Positions 52,044 through 62,647 of a DNA stretch of 64,000 bases are shown one piece after another. The notes below the pieces were generated by a model, which ran no database searches, was not told where the DNA came from, and worked only from the letters and a program-made list of their open reading frames with translations. The position numbers and the translations under genes are program-made. Position 1 is the stretch's first letter; each line of letters opens with the position of its first letter. Source of the DNA: Saccharomycopsis malanga (taxonomy: Eukaryota > Ascomycota > Saccharomycetes > Ascoideales > Saccharomycopsidaceae); NCBI GenBank assembly GCA_004014935.1, contig CP025324.1, positions 2,232,501 to 2,296,500 on the forward strand, in the 5' to 3' direction.

Positions 52044-53003
52044 AGTGTTGTTACTAAAAATAGAATTGTCTTTAATCTTGCTTTATAATACTATAGCTGA
52101 TATTGTGTTGTTTTTATGAAAAAAATTTCAATAGAAGATTTTTTTTATTGAGATGTTTGTAAATTAACAAGCTGTTCTACATACCTTACCAAAAATTAAG
52201 ATATTTGGGATTAATAAGTACGCGTATATAAACGATAAGCTGTATTATTGAGATGGTATTGCATTAACGAGAAATGGGAAATGACTTATAGATTCAATCA
52301 ACTATTGGTTGATTGTGTTAGTTATTGGCTAAGAAGGAAGAAAAACTAGAATAGAAATTAATGATATTGAGGACATTTAAGTATTAATGTGAACTAGAGA
52401 CAGATTTAATTAAGACTAGCAATTTAGAAGTGAAAATAGATACACATGTAAGTAGAATGGTAATGAAAATAGTGTGACAACTATAGAAAAGTATTAGCAT
52501 TGAATGATTTGATAGGCATGTTATATTACACATATTTCTGGTGCCATGATTTGAAGAAAGGTTATATATTTATTTTTAATTCCATATTTACATTAAGATA
52601 AGTCTCACAATATAATAATATACTTTAAATACATCCTCAAATGAAATAGCTTACAATCTTATTTCCCATGTGCTCAATACTGTTCTATACAATATGAAGC
52701 ACATATTTCATACAATATAAACCACATGGCGCATACCATACATCTATTATACCAATACTCGTTTTATATCTTTCACATTATAAACACTACTCTTTAACCC
52801 ACCAAATGCAATTTCCCAGAATACGAAATTTGTATTTTTAAGGATTATTTTTTGTTTTTCTTGCACCAATTTTGGCCAGCGAATCGGAACATTCTGGCGG
52901 AAATCGCCAAAACATCCACCTAAGCAATAAAGCGTCAAAGGGCATTTGATGTCTATATAGCAGTACAACTGACTTGGCTTGTTCAAATTTTGACAATTTC
53001 GCT
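52044..53003. other. intergenic between SPO14 and OSH3
   Basis: 960 bp with no supported gene. A segment near 52215-52255 (ACGCGTATATAAACGA, AAGCTGTATT) faintly resembles the SINE-like 3' core and shares AAGCTGTATT with a spot near 34213. This is weak. Confidence 0.45.
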
Positions 53004-56000
53004 ATGGAAAACCTTGAGGTCCATTCCAAGGACTTTCTTATCAAATGGATCAATGTTCCAGACTGTTCTGTGGTCAAATGGCAGGTCAAGCCTGTGAAGA
53101 AATCAATTGTTTTCCGGATATATCGTTCTTTGGCATCTAATGGTTCCAGCTCTGTATCTGCTGGCACCAAAAAGGCGTCCTCATTGGATGAAAAGCTTGC
53201 AAATTCTAGTTTGCAATTGATTTTCGATATGGGCAAACTCAGTCCTAATGAACTTTATCAGAATGACTTTACTGTAGAAGGTGGTGAAGGTGGCGTTTAT
53301 GCTTTTGTCTTTGATAACACATTCTCCAAAAGTGTCAGCAAAAAAGTGCTTTTCAACCAATTCATTGAGCCATATGTTGTTGGTTCTAATGAAAGTGGTA
53401 GTGTATCTGATCCTACAACTACATCTCCAATTGCTTTTCAAAAAATACAAAAATCAGCTCCAGCTCATGTCATCTCATCTGCCTCTTTACCATCTGATTC
53501 GCGTCCAGTTGCTGCCCAAGATAAAGCTGGTTTGGCACCACCAGACCCAAATCCACGCTCGAGAAGCGTCAACAGAGACAGATCGTCTTCAGTATACACA
53601 TTGTCTGGTTTACTTAATGAACATGACGAGAAAACCAACAATGACGACTTTCAAATACTTCAAAGATTGCAAAACTTGCAATTGGCTAACACGTCTGGGC
53701 TTTCTCCCACCACAATGCAGCATCCATCTATAAACCTATCTAGCTCTAGTATCAGTGAAAAAGAAACCGACAATGTAGGAAACTCGTCCAAATTCCGTAA
53801 AAAACCTAGCCACTCGTCGTTGTCACACCACCGTGCTAATAGAAATAGATCAAACTCCCAAACCTCAATAAGGACCACCAAGTCTAGCAGCACAAATAAT
53901 TTAACCAACAGTTCCAACAATTCCACAGTTCTGGACAGCTCATCAAGCAATTTGTTGAAAAACAACGTGGTAACTTCTAAGAATGGCCAGTATATAGAAG
54001 GTATTCTTCTCAAAAAGAAACGCAAGAAGAATTCTCGTTCCTATTCCAAAAGATTCTTCTCTTTGAACTTCAAGCATGGCGTTTTAGAATATCGTTTGAA
54101 CGATCAGACCTCACTGACTCGTGGCTCAATGCACATTAAGCTAGTAGAAATCACTGCTAACAGAAAATCCCGAGAAATCACCATTGATTCTGGGGTAGAA
54201 ATCTGGCATTTGAAGGCTTTGAATGAGGTTGATTGGGAAATATGGGTCAGTGCATTAGATATCATTAGAGTAAGAGCCAATTACACCACTTCTACTGCTC
54301 CTAATGTTTCCAAAAACCAGCCTGATCTTGTAGAAACCGAAATTAAAGGTCCTTACAATCTTATCACTAGCTTGGAAAATGTTTACCACAAGGTTGAAAC
54401 CACTAAACAAATTGCATTCAATCTATGGAACGAAATCAAAGAAAGCAATGGAAGTTTCATTCAATATAATAATAGCAATGGGTTGTCATCTCCTCTGTTA
54501 ACTGCATTTGCTCCTCCAGTATACAATTCCCGCCAACTTTCCCACAAATCCTCACAGGATTCTGGGCTTTCTCTCAACTCCACCAACTCAGACAAGTCGC
54601 TCAGAAAACGCAAATCCATCTTCAGAAGACACAACACCAGTGGTAGTGGTGAGAGCGGTTCTAACAGTCCTACCTTACCATCTAACCATTCAAATCTATC
54701 GTTTCAAGAGGAGACCATCAATGGAATCAGCGGCAAGTCGTTGAGCAAAAAGTTGCTGAATTCTGCTACTGAAGCTTGTAAGGTTTATGAGTCGTTATCT
54801 CAAATATCCGAATTACTTAATAATGTTATTTCTGTAGAAATCCAATCAACCAAAGAAGATAAAAAAATTCAACGGCGCATGTCAGCATCCTCATTATTGT
54901 CTGACAATTTCTTCGATGCTCACGAATATATTGAATCCATCAAATCAAACGATGGGGTTATTATAGTTGACGATGACAATTTTGATGATGTGAAAGAAGA
55001 CGACGGCGCAGCATTCCGAATGGGAAATGAGAAAAAGTATCAAAAACATGTCATTGGACAACTTATCAATAACAAGAGAAAATCACTTCTCAAAGGTTCA
55101 TCCCTGTTAGACGTTGCTCCTGAAGAGGGAGATGAAGCTACCATTACTTCTGCTCCAGGCGTATTGAAAGATGATCCACTTTATCCTCTTTCTTTACTCA
55201 ATGGTAAAAAGATTCAAAGAAGAAACGATATCAAAGACAGCACTTGCACTCCTCCGTCATTATTGCAATTCTTCAGAAAAAACGTTGGAAAAGATCTTTC
55301 TTCTATTGCCATGCCAGTAACTTCTAATGAACCATTGACTATTCTTCAGAAGTTTGCCGAAATCTTCGAATACACCGATCTTATAGACTCTGCTATCCAG
55401 CTGAAAAACATTGATGGAGAGCGAATTCTTTATATATCTGCCTTTGCTATCAGTTATTTGTCCTCCTTCCGGTCTAAGGAAAGAAACATTAGAAAACCAT
55501 TCATGCCTTTGCTTGGCGAGACTTATGAGTTGGTTAGAGATGATTTGCAGTACCGTTTGGTCTTGGAAAAAGTCAGTCATAAACCACCAATTTTTTGTCT
55601 CAATGTAGAGAGTAAAGAATGGGAAATAAACTCTACCATTATGCCTGTAAACAAGTTCTGGGGCAAGTCTTTAGAAATTATCAACAAGGGCTCCTTCAAG
55701 TTGTTGATTAAGAAAACAAACGAAATATACGAATGGAACCAACCTACAACTCTTTTGAAAAACTTGATTGCCGGAGAAAAATATATTGAACCTACAGACA
55801 GCATTACTGTCAATTGTTCCAACGGCGAAAAATCAGTAGTGGAATTCAAGGCTGGAGGTATGTTTAGCGGCCGTTCCGAAGAAGTTGCTATCAAAGCTTA
55901 CGATAGTGAAGATAAGTTGAGGTCCCATAGTATCCATGGAACATGGACTCAGAAGTTGAGTCTTTCAACAAAGAAATCAAGCCATAGCAGTGCCGGCACT

Positions 56001-56417
56001 GTTATCTGGACCGCACATCCCTTGCTACCAAACGCTCAGAAGAAATGGGGATTCACGAAGTTCGCTGCAGAGCTTAATGAAATAACCTCATTAGAATCCA
56101 CACAGCTTCCTCCTACAGATTCTCGCCTCCGTCCAGACATGAAACACTATGAAGATGGAGATGTAGACACCGCAGAAACCTTGAAGTTGGAACTCGAACA
56201 GAAACAACGTGATCGTAGAAAACAAATGGAACTTGCCCAACAGAAACATTGTCCTGTGTTTTTCCAGAAAACTGGCGATGCGTCGTCCATCACTGGTGAC
56301 TCTGGCGATGACATTTTGTTAAATTGGACATTTGTCAAAGGTGAAAAGAGTTATTGGAATAGAAGAAAACAGCAGGATTGGGATGATTTGTTGCCATTGT
56401 ATGATAATAATCAGTAG
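53004..56417 (+). CDS. OSH3: oxysterol-binding protein homologue Osh3
   Basis: The 1137-residue protein has an N-terminal GOLD-like region (about 1-130; FLIKWINVPDCSVVKWQVKP resembles the start of Osh3) and a PH domain at about 335-430 (EGILLKKKRKK...SKRFFSLNF). An FFAT-like motif FFDAHEY near residue 635 should bind the ER protein Scs2/VAP. The OSBP-related lipid-transfer domain (about 750-1130) has LRKNVGKDLSSIAMPVTSNEP, RKPFMPLLGETYEL and the signature EKVSHKPP. Osh3 acts at ER-plasma membrane contacts on PI4P turnover. The ATG at 53004 (MENLEVHSKDF) is chosen; the open frame reaches ten codons further upstream only from a TTG. Confidence 0.95.
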   Translation: MENLEVHSKDFLIKWINVPDCSVVKWQVKPVKKSIVFRIYRSLASNGSSSVSAGTKKASSLDEKLANSSLQLIFDMGKLSPNELYQNDFTVEGGEGGVYAFVFDNTFSKSVSKKVLFNQFIEPYVVGSNESGSVSDPTTTSPIAFQKIQKSAPAHVISSASLPSDSRPVAAQDKAGLAPPDPNPRSRSVNRDRSSSVYTLSGLLNEHDEKTNNDDFQILQRLQNLQLANTSGLSPTTMQHPSINLSSSSISEKETDNVGNSSKFRKKPSHSSLSHHRANRNRSNSQTSIRTTKSSSTNNLTNSSNNSTVLDSSSSNLLKNNVVTSKNGQYIEGILLKKKRKKNSRSYSKRFFSLNFKHGVLEYRLNDQTSLTRGSMHIKLVEITANRKSREITIDSGVEIWHLKALNEVDWEIWVSALDIIRVRANYTTSTAPNVSKNQPDLVETEIKGPYNLITSLENVYHKVETTKQIAFNLWNEIKESNGSFIQYNNSNGLSSPLLTAFAPPVYNSRQLSHKSSQDSGLSLNSTNSDKSLRKRKSIFRRHNTSGSGESGSNSPTLPSNHSNLSFQEETINGISGKSLSKKLLNSATEACKVYESLSQISELLNNVISVEIQSTKEDKKIQRRMSASSLLSDNFFDAHEYIESIKSNDGVIIVDDDNFDDVKEDDGAAFRMGNEKKYQKHVIGQLINNKRKSLLKGSSLLDVAPEEGDEATITSAPGVLKDDPLYPLSLLNGKKIQRRNDIKDSTCTPPSLLQFFRKNVGKDLSSIAMPVTSNEPLTILQKFAEIFEYTDLIDSAIQLKNIDGERILYISAFAISYLSSFRSKERNIRKPFMPLLGETYELVRDDLQYRLVLEKVSHKPPIFCLNVESKEWEINSTIMPVNKFWGKSLEIINKGSFKLLIKKTNEIYEWNQPTTLLKNLIAGEKYIEPTDSITVNCSNGEKSVVEFKAGGMFSGRSEEVAIKAYDSEDKLRSHSIHGTWTQKLSLSTKKSSHSSAGTVIWTAHPLLPNAQKKWGFTKFAAELNEITSLESTQLPPTDSRLRPDMKHYEDGDVDTAETLKLELEQKQRDRRKQMELAQQKHCPVFFQKTGDASSITGDSGDDILLNWTFVKGEKSYWNRRKQQDWDDLLPLYDNNQ

Positions 56418-57519
56418 ACCACCAGCTATTCAACCTGATTTCTGTTCTTGACTTTTATATTGCTTTGCTATTTTACACTTATTTTGTATATTAGTGGTCC
56501 TTATAGGACTTTAATTACTTTGAACTCTTTTTAAACGTTTATAAATATTGCATTTTTATCATCATTACCGTTTGTATTTTACTGTGTATTGCGGAATTCT
56601 GATTGGCAAGTGAATTCACATCTTACAGAGTTTTTTAATGAATCTTCAATAATATTAGCTGGATATTTAATAAAATTAGACTGCAGAATGGTCTATCACA
56701 CATGAATGGATTTATCAAGGTAAAAAAAAGTACGTTATCGTAATGTGTTCACACCATATTATAGTACTAATATAATAATATCATATATACCGAGCCCAAT
56801 ACATATCAGTTCCTGATACACGCTTTGTCTAAAAAAAACCTTCAAGAAACCCCAATTCTGGTCGGATTTGAACTCGGGATCCTGTTAAGTCTTTTTCGAG
56901 ACCTCTCACTAGTAAGCCATTCTGTCCAGTGGCTTGCACCATATTAGCGGATATGATAAATTAGCATATTTTTAATTCATTTAGGCGTAAAACGCCTAAA
57001 AGTTGTATTGAATGTTGTGCCAAATGCTATACAAAGACAAAATGATGGGTACACTTTGAGCAAAACGATTACATAAAAGTCAATATTATGAAAAAAGCCT
57101 TTTTTGTTTTTTACACTACATGGTATAGAAAAGCAAGCAATTGAAGCAAAATATTAAAGACAAATTCTAAAGCAAACAAAAAAAATTTTTGGAGAAAACA
57201 AACTATATAGGAAGACAGCAAAGCAACAACAAACAAAAGAGCTGAAATCTAGATCAAATGAAAGGGATTGCGCACAAGGCGTAAAAAGTGATCGAAATCA
57301 CAATGCAACTGGAATCAAATAAGAAACCGTTAATGCAAGAAGGTCGAAACGAGACGAAAAGAAGTGAAAAAAAGAGGTATAGCAATGAACAGACGTTTGA
57401 GATAAATGTAGCAAAAGCAAACAAGTCGGATAAGATGGAACTGGGCTGAAATGTAGTTGAAAACGATAAATATGGAAAGGGATCATTGATTAAAAAAAAA
57501 TACAAGATGCAGGCGCTTT
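56418..57519. other. OSH3/RAX1 convergent intergenic region
   Basis: 1.1 kb between two 3' ends. It holds SINE-like copy 4 with its target duplication. The part from 57100 to 57519 is purine-rich on the plus strand and has no convincing ORF. It probably includes the RAX1 3' UTR. Confidence 0.55.
56762..56936 (-). mobile_element. SINE-like element, copy 4 (short form, with target duplication)
   Basis: This is 175 bp on the minus strand, flanked on both sides by CACCATATTA (56752-56761 and 56937-56946), a perfect 10-bp target-site duplication. The head starts GCCACTGGACAGAATGGC, with an A-box-like TGGCTTACTAG and a B box AGTTCAAATCC (56864-56874). It aligns with copy 3 through TCTCGAA, TTAACAGGA and GTTC-A-TCC. 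It then jumps straight to the 3' core (GGGTTTC, TAGACAAAGCGTGTAT, AACTGATATGTATTGGGCTCG) and an ATT-type tail. The ~110-bp middle of copies 1 and 3 is missing. A T8 run in the core would end Pol III transcription. Confidence 0.75.
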
Positions 57520-59091
57520 TCAGAGTCTATGGCCAGGAACAAGGGCGAAAAGACATGAGAAAGCAGCACTGATTACGGCAATGACAATTAACACCCATAT
57601 GCTTCTTTGCAAAAGCAATCTTTTGACGTACGGTTCTTTCAACTTGACAAAGTGGTGTTTGTTGGTTGATGCGTTAGATTCTGCGTATCCCAAAAAGCAT
57701 AAGATTGGATCAAGCTTGAAGAGAGCAGTAATCAAACAGTAAGTTCCAAGGAAGAAAGGAACAGTCACGGTTGCACGGTCGTGTTTAGGACTGTAGCCAA
57801 GGAAAATCAAGGTGTATCCAACCCAGAAGGCGACGAAAAAGAAGAAGAAGCCAGCAATCAAACGCACATTGAATGATTTATTGGTGATGTTATTGAGTGC
57901 AGCGCTTTTAAGGAAGTTTGGGAAAGCTTCACGTTCCATAGCTTGGAAGACATAATCTCTGGCTTCATCAAAGACTTCAGGGTCATCTCTGCCTTGGACT
58001 TCGATGGCTTGGCGGATTTGACGTATAATCTTTTCAGGCAATTGGAGTTTCTTCTCAGAATTGTCGATGAAATAAGTGACTAAAATTCTTCTAGACGACG
58101 ATCTCAAATCCTCTCTTTTAACCTTGGAGGAGGAGGAAGCTAGTATAGCAGCGTTGTCTTCGTTGACCAACTTCTCTACGGCTTCTGGAGAGATTTTGAT
58201 GTCGTCAGGCAATGGTGGAGCATTGCTGAATGAAGGATACTGTATCATGGAATTCTTGTTGGAAGCGGTGGATTGGGAATACCGGTTGTAAAGTTTTTGC
58301 AATTCTGGCACTAAGCTCTTCAAAGGATGGCCACCAGCACTTTGCTGAGACGCAGTGTTGCCAGGAACATTACTATAACCACTCAAATGGTTCATTCCTG
58401 GGGTATTGTCGCCAGACGTGCTGTTTTCAAGATCGGACTTTTGCAATTTCTCCAATAATTCGCTGAAACGTTGGTCATTGATAGGCTCTTCGCCTCTTAA
58501 AAAGGAGGATAATCTTTTGGAATTGTGTTCATCCAAAACACCTTCATTGATCAAAGCCTCCAATAGCACTGAGGAGGAGATCGAATTGGTTTTGGGCAAT
58601 CTGGTGCCTTCCGAGTTGTACGACTCGTAGTTCTTGGCGATAGGATCAGAAGGAATCAAGTTTTTGGAATCATACGAGGAGTCTTTATTACTGCTGTTTT
58701 TCTTTTCTTTATCGGTTATCAACACACTTTCTCTCAATCCTTTGACATACTGCTTACAGAGAGCCAAATGGCTCACGACGTCAATCCAGAAATCCAAATA
58801 ATCCACAGCATGCTGCTCGTCTCTCATGAAAACATAGAACGACCATAAATCAACGGGAGATTCTGTCTTCTTGTTCAACACCTCAAATAACGTCGGAAGA
58901 CGGTCAAGCCGCTCGGTGGAATAATACGAGTCGTTGAACGACGAATTTGTAAGTGTGGTATGCACTGGGTTGTCTGAAGTATAATTCATATTCTGATTCA
59001 TCTTCATATTATTGGTCTCTCTGATATCAGTGCCCCCAACATTAGGGACAACGATATCGTTTCTAGACTCGCCTGGTGCCGGAGTCGTCAT
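57520..59091 (-). CDS. RAX1: RGS-domain membrane protein, Rax1-like
   Basis: The 523-residue protein has a regulator-of-G-protein-signalling-like domain split across about residues 62-235 (LPTLFEVLNKK...YLDFWIDVVSHL at its start). A second helical segment follows at about 325-385 (RRILVTYFIDNSEKKLQLPEKI). Three membrane spans lie near 408-430, 438-456 and 495-517. This order matches S. cerevisiae Rax1 (435 residues), which with Rax2 marks old division sites for bipolar budding. The middle Ser/Asn-rich stretch is longer than in Rax1. Whether the RGS domain acts on a G-alpha subunit is not clear for this family. The ATG is at 59091. Confidence 0.82.
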   Translation of the reverse strand: MTTPAPGESRNDIVVPNVGGTDIRETNNMKMNQNMNYTSDNPVHTTLTNSSFNDSYYSTERLDRLPTLFEVLNKKTESPVDLWSFYVFMRDEQHAVDYLDFWIDVVSHLALCKQYVKGLRESVLITDKEKKNSSNKDSSYDSKNLIPSDPIAKNYESYNSEGTRLPKTNSISSSVLLEALINEGVLDEHNSKRLSSFLRGEEPINDQRFSELLEKLQKSDLENSTSGDNTPGMNHLSGYSNVPGNTASQQSAGGHPLKSLVPELQKLYNRYSQSTASNKNSMIQYPSFSNAPPLPDDIKISPEAVEKLVNEDNAAILASSSSKVKREDLRSSSRRILVTYFIDNSEKKLQLPEKIIRQIRQAIEVQGRDDPEVFDEARDYVFQAMEREAFPNFLKSAALNNITNKSFNVRLIAGFFFFFVAFWVGYTLIFLGYSPKHDRATVTVPFFLGTYCLITALFKLDPILCFLGYAESNASTNKHHFVKLKEPYVKRLLLQRSIWVLIVIAVISAAFSCLFALVPGHRL

Positions 59092-62000
59092 GGTGCTAAC
59101 GAACGAGGTTTCCTGCTTCTCTTCAAACCTTCAAATAGTCGTGTATAGTTTCAATAGGGGCTGGCCATAAACAGTTCAATATGGACCAACAAAATATGGC
59201 AAAATTGGCCTTGAACGCCTCAAACTTTATGAAATATTATTTGTTACTCCCACAAATACTCAGTGCCCCCTTCTCCTTTGAGGTAGCTAATCCTATATAC
59301 CGCTCACTCTATTATATGCTGTTTTGCAAGGTATTTTTATGCTCAAAATTCTAATTTTATTCCTCTTTTTTTTCTTCTTTCTCCTTCGCTTTTCTCGTCA
59401 CTTTTTCTCTGTTTTTCTTATGCTGTTTGAAGTATGCGTGTCCCCGCGTGTTGCAGCATACTGCATCACAATGCGTGCGGATGCATCCTCTTGCCTTTAC
59501 TGCAGGTCACCTGACATCCACATATGCCACAGGTGCCCTTTAGGGGTGTGTTCCCTTGAAAACCGCAACGTGGCTGTTTCACCACCAAGTTCTGACACGC
59601 TCTAGTGGAAGCCTAATTAGTAGCAACTTGTATAGGATGTCATACCAGCCCAAAACGGGACAAACCCAGATTGGAAATCTTTACAGGTACTTTGGAGGTA
59701 ACGTCATGACTGACTTGGATGCAAGACAGATAAACCAAATATGCCAATTGTCTGTAGAAATACTGCTATTTGGAACCAAATATGTAGAAACTCTCTCCAA
59801 AAATGCATTCTTTGCAGAACTATAATAAGCATTGTTAAAATACAAGAATTTTGTAGGTTAATATCTCCAAAGCTTGATATTTCATTATTATCCAACTGGA
59901 CAAGTAGACGGTCTAAACCAATTAAGCTTGTTTATTATACAAAGACTTGGTTCAAAGCAACTATCGATGAAATATATTTTCCATATTATTATTGGCATAT
60001 TTATCTTTCTTGAAACACGCCTCAATTGCTCTAGTAATCTACAAAAGCATACATAAAACAGCATTTATAGCAAACACTCATAGCCGTAAAAAGAAACCGC
60101 AAAATCAGTTATTGCCGAGAAATATGGAAATTCTACTGCAACACATGCATATTTATCTGAGCAATATTTATCTTACGCTGTCTGAGCGTCTAAATCAGAG
60201 AATCACAGCTTTTCTGTTTCATTCATTTTTCCATTTCATTGCAGTGACAGCAATTCATTTGTACAAAATTTTATGAAAACTACAAGTTAAATCCAGAAGC
60301 CAGTTAAAGAAAATAGTTTACTAAAGCATTGATGAAAAGCCAATACTGAAATCTTATAGTATCATTGGTAAGCTTACACTTCCTCAGTATTTTCAATGAT
60401 CCAAGAAGTAACGTGACTAGCACATGCACATCATACATTGCATCACAAGAATGGATGGCGGCATATATAACCCCGTTACAACGGTTATGTAAGGGTTTTC
60501 GCTTTACATTGCATTTATGCATATACCCGTTGCCATGGAACTTTATGCATGCAGGGGCATGTGCATTGTACATTTTACAAGCATTACATTGCATATTTTC
60601 TGTGCGCATCATACCATTAACGCATATTCTTGCATTATACCATAGCTATGGGTCAATTGAACCCTTTAGGTTCGCAATATATAATGCATAACAGCAAGAG
60701 ACATATATACTGATCCCTTCATCATCGGGACATGAAAAAAAACTCAAGTTAGCCGGCCGCCATTTTGGTATATACATATTTTATGCATAAAGTCATGCGA
60801 GTATTTCTTATATCGCAACTACTTCTGATAATCCTCACTCAGCTTCACATTCATCCCTTTAAAATTGCAACAACATATGCAAACCAACATCCAAACATAC
60901 ATTTTGTACCTCCTTACACCACATCTGAGTCCTGTGGGTTGATATGAATATTTAAACCATCTGTTTTTGTTTATCATATGATTGAGCTAAATGAGTAAAA
61001 ACAGAATATGTAAATAAAAATTCTGTCGGATGGCAAAATTGTTCAAAAAATTGTTTTCAAAAAAAACAGGGTGAGGCTCTTTGGATAATAAATGCCTTCA
61101 AGTACACTATAACAGACCAATTTATGTATTACTATATTTCCCGGGCCTTGTTGTATAGGATTACCAACTTTTAACTTTGGCTGGGCCTGTAAACTTGGTG
61201 CTAGTAGCGTTAAAAGCCATTTTTTGGCTTACGAGACCAAGGGTCCACCCTATGATATTTATTCCAAAATTCGTTTTCTGCACGTGACCATTTCAGCGCC
61301 TAGTTTTCACTGTATGGAAGATTGAAGATATAAGTAACTCTAAAAATGGCTAATTAGACCTAAAAAAAGCCTATTTAAACGCTTCTACACTGTTTGAGAT
61401 GATTTGTTAGCAAAACTGATAAATTCGTGCTTCTACCACAATTTTGCAAAGTTCTTTTAGGCCTTTTGGTTTGCCCTTTACCTTTATTTTATTTTTTTGA
61501 TTTTCACACTGTAAATGGTTGATTATTCTATTTTGTACTATATTCTGGTAAAATTTCTACGGAACACAGCAATTTCTTTTGAAAATTGCTCCCACTTCAA
61601 TGGCTTCTTGAATGTTCTCAGTAGAAATTTCCAGTGTGCTTAAGAAAAGGATTCTCGGAAGTAGCGCTAGGAAAGATCAGATTCGATTGGTGATTGTCTG
61701 GAACTAATACCACGCAGTGAAATTATGAGCGGATAGAATGAGCAGACTGTGCTAGCAAATATTTGATGTAGTACATAATAAAACTATTAATGACCCGTTA
61801 GGTTTATGAAATGACAGAGAACTGTAAGAATTAGAGGAAACATAAGCGTCAAGTGTTGATTTTATTATGATCTGGCATCAGCTGCCCACACTGATAGTTA
61901 TACTAATGTTTATTATATATATGTATTGTACATAGCAATGATACACAAAATTTCTTTCAGAAAGTAGAGAAAAATGATATGAGGTGAGAAATTTGACTAT

Positions 62001-62647
62001 GGCATATAGGTTATAATCAATTTACACAATGGGCTGGTTAGAAGTTACGAATTCAAAATACGCAAAGTTTCATTTAGCAAAACTGAAACAATGGAGAAAA
62101 TTTGGGGTATGTTCTTGCAAAAAATATCTGGCTGAATTTCACTGAATACTGCTTTATATTCTCCGGAATACTCCTCAACTTTGAAAATTGTACGGCTGTT
62201 TTGGTATTCATCACCCTTTGGGACAGCTGCTACAATCAAAAATATATCGCTGGCAATTATATTTTGACATTAACACATAGATTGCAAGTGGGCTTGCCAG
62301 GGAAACCAATAATAAATAGTCCTTCTCCAACAATTATGCATGTTGAAAAATCTGTATATCACGTGACAAAGACGCGTTTTTCCTGCGGAAAAATGCAGAA
62401 TGGAGAAGGCAAGGCAGCCAAACAACGCGAAAATTTCACTATAATGTAATACTGACGATCTACAGCTCATCGATGGCTCTAGAACTTACTTACTAAGCGG
62501 TATAATACTGATTTGAAAAACGTGTAACGGTTGAGATAGCAGAAAAGTAGCTTGTTTGGATATTTAGTATAAAAGAGCGAGATATTTTAAGTAATTCTTA
62601 TCGTACAGAGTATCCTATTAGAGATTGATAGATAGTGCAAGAGAAAA
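59092..62647. other. 3.5-kb RAX1/DNA2 divergent intergenic region
   Basis: This is by far the longest gene-free stretch here. Small ORFs occur on both strands but none has recognisable domains or plausible composition. Noted content: a GC-richer block (59440-59590), many TGCAT/ATGCA motifs (59470-60890), an AAGCC-ATTTTTT-GGCTT hairpin near 61216-61232, and MCB/SCB sites before DNA2. I looked for U1, U2, U4, U5, U6 and tRNA signatures from memory and saw none. A non-coding RNA, a centromere or a large promoter are all possible. Confidence 0.45.
62372..62432. promoter_or_regulatory. MCB and SCB cell-cycle sites upstream of DNA2
   Basis: ACGCGT (62372-62377, MluI cell-cycle box) and CGCGAAA (62426-62432, Swi4/6 core) lie 215-275 bp before the DNA2 start. 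CACGTG also occurs just upstream (about 62360). MBF/SBF sites are typical of genes switched on at G1/S, as expected for a replication nuclease-helicase. Confidence 0.5.

Noticed and set aside
52215-52255. Further SINE-like copies here and near 34190-34225
   Set aside because: They share AAGCTGTATT and a CGCG/TATA context only; too weak to call without a consensus search.
59324-59605. 93-codon ORF in the RAX1/DNA2 region
   Set aside because: Phe/Leu-rich start from a pyrimidine tract, then Cys/His-rich residue mix with no domain; treated as chance.
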